NCBI GenBank assembly: GCA_029547805.1
Contig: JAKPOP010000010.1
Location: forward strand, 616,452-680,451
Length of the DNA: 64,000 nt
Direction: 5' to 3'
DNA from: Deltaproteobacteria bacterium
Lineage (GTDB): Bacteria > Myxococcota_A > UBA9042 > DTJE01
Shown piece by piece: positions 57,050 through 64,000 of this stretch. A program made the position numbers and the translations under genes. The notes below the pieces were generated by a model. The model searched no databases. It had not been told where the DNA came from and saw only the letters and a list, made by a program, of their open reading frames with translations. The first letter of the stretch is position 1; every line of letters begins with the position of its first letter.

Positions 57050-57080
57050 TCGGCCACGCCCGACGGCATGGGAGCACAGG

Positions 57081-57599
57081 ATGCCGGTCGATGAACGCGT
57101 GAGCCGCCCGGGGGCCCCGGAGCGATGGCAGAGGATCGTCACCTACCGCCCCGACGACCAGGGACGGGTGGTCGCCCAGGTCGACGACGGCTTCGAGGAA
57201 AGCCGTCTGGTCCACGAACAGGCCTGGGAGGTGATCCACCAGGACGCGGCCCGGGCCTGGGAAGAGGTCCGGGCCGGCCGCCGGAGTCCCCTCTACTTCC
57301 ACATGGTCGCGAACCTGATGCACCCGGACGACCTGGCCGACCATGCCCGCATGTGGCGATGGCGGGTGCGCCGCCACCTCCGGCCGGAGGTCTTCCGGAC
57401 CCTGCCGCGAAGGCTGCTCAATCGCTATGCCGAGGTCCTGGGGGTCACGGTCGAGGAGTTGCAGACGATCCCGGATCGGCCGCCGCCGGGGCCCGCACCC
57501 AGGGAGGGATTATGCAGATCCCCTTCGACCACCTCCAGGGCGCCCACTGCGAGACGGCCACCCTGGCGAGCCTGCTCCGACATCGGGGCCTGTCCCTGA
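57081..57599 (+). CDS. Uncharacterised protein with a helix-turn-helix-like segment
   Basis: The 172-residue protein has no firmly recognised domain. Its middle ([21 protein letters not shown] and [24 protein letters not shown]) and the stretch [20 protein letters not shown] look like DNA-binding helices, so it could regulate the operon. It starts 5 bases after GGGAGCACAGG. It overlaps the next gene by 88 bases, and its last 35 residues are Pro/Arg/Ala-rich and may not be biological. A sequencing frameshift near 57500 would shorten it. Confidence 0.45.
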   Translation: MPVDERVSRPGAPERWQRIVTYRPDDQGRVVAQVDDGFEESRLVHEQAWEVIHQDAARAWEEVRAGRRSPLYFHMVANLMHPDDLADHARMWRWRVRRHLRPEVFRTLPRRLLNRYAEVLGVTVEELQTIPDRPPPGPAPREGLCRSPSTTSRAPTARRPPWRACSDIGACP

Positions 57600-58519
57600 G
57601 CGAACCGCTGGTGTTCGGCATCGGGTCGGGGTTCTTCTTCGGCTACCTGCCCTTCCTGAAGGTCACGGACAAGAAGTTCCCCCTGGTGACCTTCCGGGCG
57701 CCCCCGGGGGCGATTCTCCGGAAGGTCTCCCGACGCCTTGGGCTCCGGTTCCACGACCGGACCTTCCGGGACCCCGCCGAGGCCATGGCGGCCCTCGACC
57801 AGTGCCTGGACCAGGGGATCCCGACGGCGGTGCAGACGGGGGTCTTCTACCTGCCCTACCTGCCCGGGGCGTTCCGCTTCCACTTCAATGCCCACAACAT
57901 CATCGTGTTCGGTCGGGAAGGCGACGACTACCTGATCAGCGACCCGGTGCTGGCGGAACCGGTCCGCTGCTCCCGCCGAGACCTCCAGCGGGCCCGCTTC
58001 GCCCGGGGCGAGATGGCCCCGAAGGGGCGGCTCTACTACCCCACCCGGGTCCCGACGGCCGTGGACCTCCGAAGGCCCATCCGGGACGGGCTCAAGGACT
58101 CGGTCTTCCAGATGCTCCGGATCCCGTTCCCCCTGGTGGGAGTCCGGGGGATCCGGCGGCTCGCGAAGGTCGTCCGGGAGTGGCCCCGGCGCCTGACCCC
58201 GGAGATGGCGGCACTGAACGTCGGGCACCTGGTCCTGCTGCTCGAGGAGATCGGGACCGGCGGGGCCGGATTCCGGTTCATGTTCGGGGCCTTCCTGCAG
58301 GAGGCCGCGGACCGTCTGGGGCTGCCGGACCTCCAGGAACCGGCCCGGCAGTTCGTCGCGGCGGGGGACCTCTGGCGGGAGTTCGCCTTGCTGGCCTCCA
58401 GGACCTGCAAGGGGCGCACGGACATCCCGAACCCCTACGACCGCCTGGGGGAGATCCTGGTCCAGTGCGCCGACCGGGAGACGGAGGCGCTCCGGCGCGT
58501 CGGGGTCCTCCTTCGCTGA
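57512..58519 (+). CDS. BtrH-like acyltransferase/cysteine-hydrolase fold protein
   Basis: The 335-residue protein resembles the BtrH N-terminal family. In butirosin biosynthesis BtrH moves an acyl group from an acyl carrier protein to an aminoglycoside. A papain-like triad is visible: Cys13 in GAHCETATL, His128 in FNAHNIIVFG, and Asp144 in LISDP. The C-terminal half (about 160-335) is mostly helical. AGGGAGG lies just before the ATG. Adjacent ABC genes and a dedicated acyl carrier protein suggest acyl transfer onto an unknown product, or peptidase-like cleavage. Confidence 0.75.
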   Translation: MQIPFDHLQGAHCETATLASLLRHRGLSLSEPLVFGIGSGFFFGYLPFLKVTDKKFPLVTFRAPPGAILRKVSRRLGLRFHDRTFRDPAEAMAALDQCLDQGIPTAVQTGVFYLPYLPGAFRFHFNAHNIIVFGREGDDYLISDPVLAEPVRCSRRDLQRARFARGEMAPKGRLYYPTRVPTAVDLRRPIRDGLKDSVFQMLRIPFPLVGVRGIRRLAKVVREWPRRLTPEMAALNVGHLVLLLEEIGTGGAGFRFMFGAFLQEAADRLGLPDLQEPARQFVAAGDLWREFALLASRTCKGRTDIPNPYDRLGEILVQCADRETEALRRVGVLLR

Positions 58520-58541
58520 CCTTTTTCGGGGAAGACCGCCC

Positions 58542-59285
58542 ATGCGGGTCCTTCAAGCCTCGGGACTCCGGTTCACGTACCGGGGTTCCCCGGAACCGGC
58601 GCTCCGGGGCCTGGACCTGGAGGTGGGCGAGGGGGAGATCGTCGGCCTCCTGGGGCCCAACGGCGCGGGAAAGACCACCGCCATCGCCCTCTGCACCGGG
58701 CTGCTCCCCGTCCAGGAAGGCGAGGTCCGGCACTTCGGCGAGGACCTCCGACGGGCCCCGGTGGCCCGGAGGCGCCTGCTGGGGATCGTTCCCCAGGAGG
58801 TGGCGCTCTACGGAACCCTGACCGTGGAGGAGAACCTGCAGTTCTTCGGCCGCCTGATGGGGCTGCGGGGCCCGGACCTGGACCGGGGAGTGGCCCTGGC
58901 ACTGGAACGGACCCTCCTGACGGACGCCAGGTCCCGGCCGGTCCGGTCCCTGTCCGGGGGGCTCCGGCGCCGGGCCAACCTGGCTGCGGGCCTGGTCCAC
59001 GGACCGCGCCTGCTGTTCCTCGACGAGCCCACCGTGGGCGTGGACACCCAGAGCCGGGAGGCCATCCTGGAGTCCCTGGTCCGCCTGTCCCGGGAGGGAC
59101 TGTCGATGCTCTACACCACCCACTACCTGGAGGAGGCGGAGCGCCTCTGCCACCGGGTGGTGATCATGGACCAGGGCCGGGTGCTGGTGGCCGGATCCCC
59201 CGGGGCCCTGCGAGCGCAACATCCCGATTGCATGGACCTGCGGGCCCTGTTCCTGGAACTGACCGGGAGAGATGTCCGTGACTGA
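58542..59285 (+). CDS. ABC transporter ATP-binding protein
   Basis: The 247-residue ATPase has the Walker A GPNGAGKTT (38-46), signature LSGGLRRRANLAA, Walker B LLFLDEPTVGVD and an H-loop TTHYLEEAE. It belongs to the ABC-2 exporter type (DrrA/CcmA-like). It overlaps its permease gene by 14 bases. It powers export of the pathway's product or lipid. Confidence 0.92.
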   Translation: MRVLQASGLRFTYRGSPEPALRGLDLEVGEGEIVGLLGPNGAGKTTAIALCTGLLPVQEGEVRHFGEDLRRAPVARRRLLGIVPQEVALYGTLTVEENLQFFGRLMGLRGPDLDRGVALALERTLLTDARSRPVRSLSGGLRRRANLAAGLVHGPRLLFLDEPTVGVDTQSREAILESLVRLSREGLSMLYTTHYLEEAERLCHRVVIMDQGRVLVAGSPGALRAQHPDCMDLRALFLELTGRDVRD

Positions 59286-60618
59286 TTTCCTGCGCCTGGT
59301 GCTGGCGGTCTGCGGGAAGGAGGTCCGGCTGCTGACCCGGGACCGGGCGGGCCTGATCGTGCTCTTCGCAATGCCCCTGCTGCTGGCCCTGGTGGCCACG
59401 GTGGTCCAGGACCGGGCAATGCAGTTGCTGGCGGCACCCCAACTGGACCTGCTGCTGCTGGACGAGGACGGGGGAGAGGCCGGCCGGATCCTGGAGGAGG
59501 GGCTTCGGAGCGCCGGAATCTTCACCGTCAGTCGGACCCTGGACGGCGTTCCAGTGACCGAGGAGGCTGGACAGCGGGCGGTGGGGCTGGGTCGATACCA
59601 GGCGATGTTGCGCCTGCCGGCAGGGGCCAGCCGGGAGACCCGGGCCCGGGCACAAGGACTGGCGGCGCGCTTGATGTCCACGGAGCGCCGTGCCGCTCCA
59701 CCGGACCTCCAGGACCTGCCTCGCCCTCCCCGGCCGATCCTCCGGGTGGACCCGGTGTTGCCCGATGCCTACCGGAAACTGCTGCGCAACGTCGTCGGGG
59801 GGGTGCTCCAGGGCTACGAGACCCGACTGTTGGTCGAGGCCACGGCCCAGGAGATCGCCCGACAGGCGGCGGCGGCCATCGGCGCCCCTCTGCCGGAACC
59901 GGTGCGCCAGGCGATGGAGACCATCCCGGCAGCGGCGCTGGCCATGTCGCCCCTGGCGGACCCCGACGAGCGGGTGGCCACCGATCAGCCCTGGCTGGCG
60001 ATGCCCAGCGCGGCCCAGCAGAACATCCCCGCCTGGACCATCTTTGCGATGTACCTGATCGTGATTCCCCTGGCCGGGTCGATGATCCGGGAGCGCCGCG
60101 ACCAGACCTCCCTGCGGGTTCGGATGGCTCCCGGGGGCCCCTCGGCCTCCCTGCTCGGCAAGGCCCTGATCTACCTGGGTGTCTGCGGCACCCAGTTCGG
60201 GGTCCTCTTCGCTGCAGGGGTCCTGGTCCTGCCCCTGGTGGGCATCGGCGGCTTCGCGCCCGGAGCCCAGTGGCCCGGGGCCCTGGTGGTGGGGCTCGCC
60301 ACGGCCCTGGCCGCCGTCGCCTTCGGTCTGCTGGTCGGGGCCCTGGCCGGAAGTCCCGAGCAGGCGGCCCTGTTCGGTGCGACCACGGTGGTGATCCTGG
60401 CGGCCATCGGCGGCGTGATGCTGCCCCTCTTCGTGATGCCGGAACCCCTGAAGGCCCTGGCGGCCTGGTCCCCCCTGGGCTGGAGCCAGAGGGCCTTCCT
60501 GGACCTCTTCCTGCGGCAGGTGGAAATCGCCGCGGTGATGCCCTGGATCGGGCGACTGCTGGCCTTTTCGGCCATCGGGACGGGCCTCGCGTTGACGTGG
60601 TCCCGACAACAGGCTTGA
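59272..60618 (+). CDS. ABC-2 type exporter permease
   Basis: The 448-residue membrane protein has an N-terminal transmembrane segment (LIVLFAMPLLLALVATVV), a large extracytoplasmic loop (about residues 55-245) and five or six C-terminal transmembrane helices ending in FSAIGTGLALTW. This is the layout of ABC2 permeases such as those of drug and lipid exporters. It pairs with the upstream ATPase. Confidence 0.87.
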   Translation: MSVTDFLRLVLAVCGKEVRLLTRDRAGLIVLFAMPLLLALVATVVQDRAMQLLAAPQLDLLLLDEDGGEAGRILEEGLRSAGIFTVSRTLDGVPVTEEAGQRAVGLGRYQAMLRLPAGASRETRARAQGLAARLMSTERRAAPPDLQDLPRPPRPILRVDPVLPDAYRKLLRNVVGGVLQGYETRLLVEATAQEIARQAAAAIGAPLPEPVRQAMETIPAAALAMSPLADPDERVATDQPWLAMPSAAQQNIPAWTIFAMYLIVIPLAGSMIRERRDQTSLRVRMAPGGPSASLLGKALIYLGVCGTQFGVLFAAGVLVLPLVGIGGFAPGAQWPGALVVGLATALAAVAFGLLVGALAGSPEQAALFGATTVVILAAIGGVMLPLFVMPEPLKALAAWSPLGWSQRAFLDLFLRQVEIAAVMPWIGRLLAFSAIGTGLALTWSRQQA

Positions 60619-60652
60619 ATCAGCGGACTTGATCCAAGATCGGAGGTGCCCG

Positions 60653-60922
60653 GTGGACGAACGGATTGCGGAACTTCGGGAGTTGATCGCCCAGGCCTGC
60701 GACCTCGCCCCCGAACGCGTCGCGGCACTGGGGGTGGAGGAGCCCATCGTGGGGCCCGAGTCCCCCCTGGGCCTGGACAGCCTCGATGCCCTGGAGATCG
60801 TCACCGCGGTCCAGCGGCGCTACGGGGTCCGGATCGACAGTCAGAACACGAGTCTCCGGGTTCTTGCCTCCCTGCGGGCCCTGGCCCAGTTCATCGATGA
60901 GCAGACGGGAGCAGGGGCATGA
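60653..60922 (+). CDS. Acyl carrier protein
   Basis: The 89-residue protein is an acyl carrier protein; the phosphopantetheine serine is Ser43 in PLGLDSLDALE. It starts with GTG 8 bases after GGAGG; an in-frame ATG at 60629 would add eight residues. Its stop overlaps the ATG of the ketosynthase (ATGA). It would carry the growing chain for the ketosynthase and possibly the BtrH-like protein. Confidence 0.87.
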   Translation: MDERIAELRELIAQACDLAPERVAALGVEEPIVGPESPLGLDSLDALEIVTAVQRRYGVRIDSQNTSLRVLASLRALAQFIDEQTGAGA

Positions 60923-62097
60923 CCGGTCCGGCCGGCCGGATTCTTTCCACCGGGATCGTCTCGGCCCTGGGGCCCGATCGTCCCCGGACGATCCGGGCCC
61001 TCCGGGAAGGCCGCGACGGCGGCAGCCCCCTCTCCCCGACACGGAGCCGAAAGGCCCCCCCGATTCCCGTCTCCGAGGTGCGCGACCCCCCGGAGCATCC
61101 CGGGGCTCCCCGGGCCGACACCCTGGCGATGCAGGCCGTGGTCGAGGCGCTCACGGGGGCCGGAATCCAGGCCGCGGACCTCCGGGAGGCGGGGATCTTC
61201 GTGGGATCCGTGACCGGCGACGCCTTCGAGAGCGAACGACGCTACCGGGACCAGATCCGCGAAGGATGGGTCCCCTGCGTCACGGTCGAGCCGGGACCGG
61301 GAGCCCTGGCCGTGCGTCTGGCCCGCTCTCTGGGAGTCCAGGGTCCCGTGGTCACCGTGGGATCGGCCTGCACCTCCTCGGCAGTGGCCCTGCTCCTGGC
61401 CCTCCGGGCCCTCCAGCAGGGGGACGTGCCGCTGGCGCTGGTGGTCGGGGTGGACCTCATCACCGCCACCCTGATCCACGGATTCGAGGCCCTGATGCTG
61501 CTGGACCCCGAGGGGTGCCGCCCCTTCGATCGGGACCGGAAGGGCATCCAGTTGGGCGAGGGAGCCGCGGCGATCCTGGTGGAGGCAGCCACCTCCCAGT
61601 CCCCGGCCGGCCCGCGTCTCATCGGCGGGGCCGCCCGGTGCCAGCCCCATCACCTGACCGCCTCGGATCCCGACGGCAGTGGGGCCGAGGCCGTGATGCG
61701 GGCTGCCCTGGCGGATGCGGGCCTCGCGCCGGCGGACCTCCGGGCCGTGAAGGGACACGGCACGGGCACCCCGGACAACGACCTGGCCGAAGGGCGGGCA
61801 ACCGCGCGAGTCTTCCAGGGCAGAGCGCCCCTCTGGACCGGTCTGAAGCGCTTCCTGGGGCACACGATGGGGGCCTCGGGGGCCCTGGAGACGGTGGCGA
61901 CCATCGGCTGCCTGGAGGCCGGGTTCGTCCCGGGCTGCCTGGGGTTTCGCAATCCGGACCCGGACATCGGCCTGTCGCCCATCGGGCAGGCGGAACCGTT
62001 CCCCGGGGGCCCGGTGCTGCTCAACTGGTTCGGATTCGGCGGCAACAGCGCCTCCCTGGTGATCGACGTCCCGGCCCCGGAGGGATCCCGGCCATGA
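60919..62097 (+). CDS. Beta-ketoacyl-ACP synthase (FabF/KS type)
   Basis: The 392-residue condensing enzyme has the catalytic Cys151 (VGSACTSSA), His280 (KGHGTGTPDND), Lys310 and His315 (LKRFLGHTMGASG). It is of the KAS II/type II polyketide kind, the family that extends ACP-bound chains with malonyl units. It overlaps the acyl carrier protein upstream and the chain-length-factor-like gene downstream by four bases, so the three are coupled. Confidence 0.92.
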   Translation: MTGPAGRILSTGIVSALGPDRPRTIRALREGRDGGSPLSPTRSRKAPPIPVSEVRDPPEHPGAPRADTLAMQAVVEALTGAGIQAADLREAGIFVGSVTGDAFESERRYRDQIREGWVPCVTVEPGPGALAVRLARSLGVQGPVVTVGSACTSSAVALLLALRALQQGDVPLALVVGVDLITATLIHGFEALMLLDPEGCRPFDRDRKGIQLGEGAAAILVEAATSQSPAGPRLIGGAARCQPHHLTASDPDGSGAEAVMRAALADAGLAPADLRAVKGHGTGTPDNDLAEGRATARVFQGRAPLWTGLKRFLGHTMGASGALETVATIGCLEAGFVPGCLGFRNPDPDIGLSPIGQAEPFPGGPVLLNWFGFGGNSASLVIDVPAPEGSRP

Positions 62098-63038
62098 GGG
62101 TGCTGGCAGCAGCGGCGTTGTTTCCCGAAGCGGGCCCCGGGGACCTCCGGTGCCCCGATCCGGCCCGCCTGGAGGAGGCCCTGGGCATGCCCCGGCCCCG
62201 GCGGGTGGGCCGACTGGCGCGCCTCGCGGCGGCCTCGGCCCTCACGACGGCCCGTCGTTCCGGCCGGCCGCCTCCCTGGGACGGGGTGGCGGTCTACCTG
62301 GGATGCGGCCTGGGCAATGAGGGGGAGACCCAGCCCGTCGTGGAGCGGACCGTGGCGATGGCCATGGGACTCATGGACGGCCCGGCCTCCCCGGTCCACT
62401 TCGCCAACTCGGTCAGCAACTCGACGACCTTCCAGGTGGCCCAGGTGCTGGGGACCCGAGGGCCCAACGCGGTCCTGTCGGCCGAGGGACACTCCTTCGA
62501 GGCGGCCCTCTGGGCGTCCCGGTGGGCCCTGGGATCGGGGGATGCACCGGCGGTCCTCTGTGGCGGCCTGGACGAGTGGACCGATCCCCGGGAAGGGCCC
62601 CTGGCCCGGATGGGATTGCCTCCCTCGACCCGCCTGGGAGAGGGAGGCGGCTGGCTCTGGCTGGAGCCCGATCCGGCCGGCGACCTCCTCCAGAACCCGC
62701 TTCCGGGCCCCGGGACCATCCGCCCACCCCTGCGACTGGACCACCCCCGGAACCAGGCGGCCTTCCTCGCGGCCCTTCGGCACCTGGACGCAGGCCCCGG
62801 CGGGGTGTTGCTGATCGGGGCCGGCGTCCAGGAATCGGACCTGGCCCCCCTGGCCCGCTTCCCCCTGCAACGACAGGCCTATCTGTCCCGAACCGGTCAC
62901 TTTCCGACCGCCGCTGCCGCCGTCATCGCCGAGGCCTTCGAGACGCCCGAGGCCCCGGTGATCCACGTCCACCTGGGCCGGGGGCCCCTGGGCCTCGTGG
63001 CCACGGTGTTCCATCCCGGAGGTGCCCCATGTGGATGA
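62094..63038 (+). CDS. Chain-length-factor-like ketosynthase homologue lacking the catalytic Cys
   Basis: The 314-residue protein is a shortened ketosynthase homologue like those paired with ketosynthases in aryl polyene and type II polyketide pathways. Where the active ketosynthase has ACTSSA, this one has EGHSFE in GPNAVLSAEGHSFEAAL, so the nucleophile is absent. A GH motif remains near the C-terminus (SRTGHFPTAAAAV). It probably forms a heterodimer with the preceding ketosynthase. Its stop overlaps the next gene's start by 10 bases. Confidence 0.78.
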   Translation: MRVLAAAALFPEAGPGDLRCPDPARLEEALGMPRPRRVGRLARLAAASALTTARRSGRPPPWDGVAVYLGCGLGNEGETQPVVERTVAMAMGLMDGPASPVHFANSVSNSTTFQVAQVLGTRGPNAVLSAEGHSFEAALWASRWALGSGDAPAVLCGGLDEWTDPREGPLARMGLPPSTRLGEGGGWLWLEPDPAGDLLQNPLPGPGTIRPPLRLDHPRNQAAFLAALRHLDAGPGGVLLIGAGVQESDLAPLARFPLQRQAYLSRTGHFPTAAAAVIAEAFETPEAPVIHVHLGRGPLGLVATVFHPGGAPCG

Positions 63039-64000
63039 AACTGATCTACCCCCGCTGGCCCAAGCTGCCGGAGCAGACGGAGTTCCACCTGCCGCCCCAC
63101 GGCCCGATCGTCTTCGCCGCGAGCGTGCCTCCGGAGGTCCACCTGACCTTCCACGACGACAACCGGGGGGAACCGGACCTGGAGGATCGGCCGGACCTGG
63201 TGGCCCTGTCGGTGATGTTGACCTGCCAGGTCCCCCGGGCCAAGGAGATCGCCGGCATCTACCGCCGCCGGGGCATCCCGGTCATCGCCGGGGGCATCGC
63301 GGTGGCGATCCACAGCGAGGAGATGGCCCAGGTCTGCGACGCGGTCTTCCTGGGGGAGGTCGAGGGACACTTCCAGGAGGTCCTGGACGACTTCCGGGCC
63401 CGGCGCCTCAAGAAGGTCTATGACCGCATGCAGTCCCTGCCGCCCATCGAGGCGGTCCCCCCGGCCCGCCGGGAGATCCTGGACTACTCCCTCTACACCT
63501 ACCGGGGGGTCCGGATGGTGGACCTCGTGCACGCCTCCCGCGGCTGCCGCTTCAACTGCCCACCGTGCAGCGTCGCCTTCCTCGGCGGCCGGTGCTTCCG
63601 GCCCCGTCCCATCGAGCGGGTCGTCGAGGAGGTCGCCGGGATCGACAACGGGCGCCTCTTCTTCGTGGACAACAGCCTGGCCCAGAACAAGGCCTGGGAA
63701 CTGGACCTCTTCCGGGCCCTGAAGCCGTTGAGACGCAAGTGGATCAGCCACCCCATCGAGGCCGACGACGAGGTGCTCCAGGCGGCCTACGAGGCCGGGG
63801 CCTGGTACGTGTACCAGGCCATCACGGCCCCCACCGAGGGCATCCGGAGACGGATCCAGATGTACCGGGACCATGGCATCGCCATCGAGGGCACCATCAT
63901 CCTGGGCACCGACGACCAGACTCGGGAGGACGTGATCCGGCTGGTGGAGTTCTGCGTCGAGATGGACCTGGACATGGCCGAGTTCACGGTGATGACCCCC
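63029..64000 (+). CDS. Cobalamin-binding-type radical SAM protein (partial, runs off window)
   Basis: The open frame continues unbroken from the ATG at 63029 to the last base (324 codons), so only the N-terminal part is present. Residues about 55-120 look like a B12-binding Rossmann domain (DLVALSVMLTCQVPRAKEIAGIY, GIPVIAGGIAVAIHS, DAVFLGEVEGHFQEVLDDF), without the usual DxHxxG. The radical SAM cluster motif is CRFNCPPC (Cys173, Cys177, Cys180). GGAGG lies 6 bases upstream of the ATG. Such enzymes methylate unreactive carbons or rearrange lipids. Position suggests it modifies the ketosynthase product. Confidence 0.85.
   Translation, partial: MWMKLIYPRWPKLPEQTEFHLPPHGPIVFAASVPPEVHLTFHDDNRGEPDLEDRPDLVALSVMLTCQVPRAKEIAGIYRRRGIPVIAGGIAVAIHSEEMAQVCDAVFLGEVEGHFQEVLDDFRARRLKKVYDRMQSLPPIEAVPPARREILDYSLYTYRGVRMVDLVHASRGCRFNCPPCSVAFLGGRCFRPRPIERVVEEVAGIDNGRLFFVDNSLAQNKAWELDLFRALKPLRRKWISHPIEADDEVLQAAYEAGAWYVYQAITAPTEGIRRRIQMYRDHGIAIEGTIILGTDDQTREDVIRLVEFCVEMDLDMAEFTVMTP

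Noticed and set aside
61650..63014. 454-codon minus-strand frame opposite the ketosynthase pair
   Set aside because: Low-complexity translation; the plus strand has ketosynthase motifs and coupled overlaps.

Overview
This is a gene-dense, very GC-rich (about 70% by eye) bacterial chromosome segment. Several features point to a deltaproteobacterial or Myxococcota-type Gram-negative: many predicted lipoproteins with Asp/Pro/Gly-rich tethers, a Cys-rich repeat lipoprotein with the CDDGNPCT-type motif, an OmcA/MtrC-type decaheme cytochrome, a PilR/NtrC-type sigma-54 activator and a 3-oxoacyl synthase cluster. This placement is inferred from gene content; there is no rRNA in the window. Genes often overlap as ATGA. 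Many starts have a strong GGAGG, and an A/T-rich -10 hexamer of the type TAGAAT/TAGCAT/TATCAT/TACAAT recurs just upstream of many of them.

Layout. 1-4.9 kb (minus): ldcA, serine hydrolase, CorC-type CBS membrane protein and ugd. 4.9-7.6 kb (plus): patatin phospholipase, a lipoprotein and a PEGA protein. 7.7-10.4 kb: a small secreted protein, an esterase lipoprotein, a decayed transposase patch and an SH3-like protein. 10.5-16.2 kb (minus): a DUF4838 lipoprotein and a Cys-rich repeat lipoprotein. 16.3-20.2 kb (minus): a Rel/SpoT (p)ppGpp enzyme and an aldehyde dehydrogenase with a perfect palindromic operator. 20.4-33 kb: a radical SAM protein, a double CoA-transferase, two paralogous surface lipoproteins, a TPR protein and a 1346-residue lipoprotein made of two tandem copies. 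33-38.8 kb (plus): a HupE/UreJ-like membrane protein, a sigma-54 activator, then a good sigma-54 promoter driving a four-Cys mini-protein and a decaheme cytochrome with a collagen-like N-terminus. 39.0-39.2 kb: tRNA-Glu and tRNA-Lys. 39.4-43.2 kb (minus): a lower-GC restriction island (MmeI-type fused restriction-modification enzyme and an Mrr-type endonuclease) beside the tRNAs. 43.4-49.5 kb (plus): a five-gene contractile-injection baseplate module. 49.5-52 kb (minus): a Cys/Met PLP enzyme and a short RqcH-like protein. 52-57 kb: a propeller lipoprotein, then the minus-strand operon pgk-engB-response regulator-HAD phosphatase. 57-64 kb (plus): a biosynthetic operon (BtrH-like, ABC exporter, ACP, ketosynthase, chain-length-factor-like protein, cobalamin-type radical SAM) that runs off the window.

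The two most interesting systems are the isolated baseplate module, in which a PASTA domain is fused to the tail protein I homologue, and the terminal ketosynthase/BtrH/radical SAM operon, which looks like a minimal type II fatty acyl or polyene pathway with its own exporter. The sigma-54 activator, enhancer-like palindrome, -24/-12 promoter and decaheme cytochrome also form a coherent regulatory unit.
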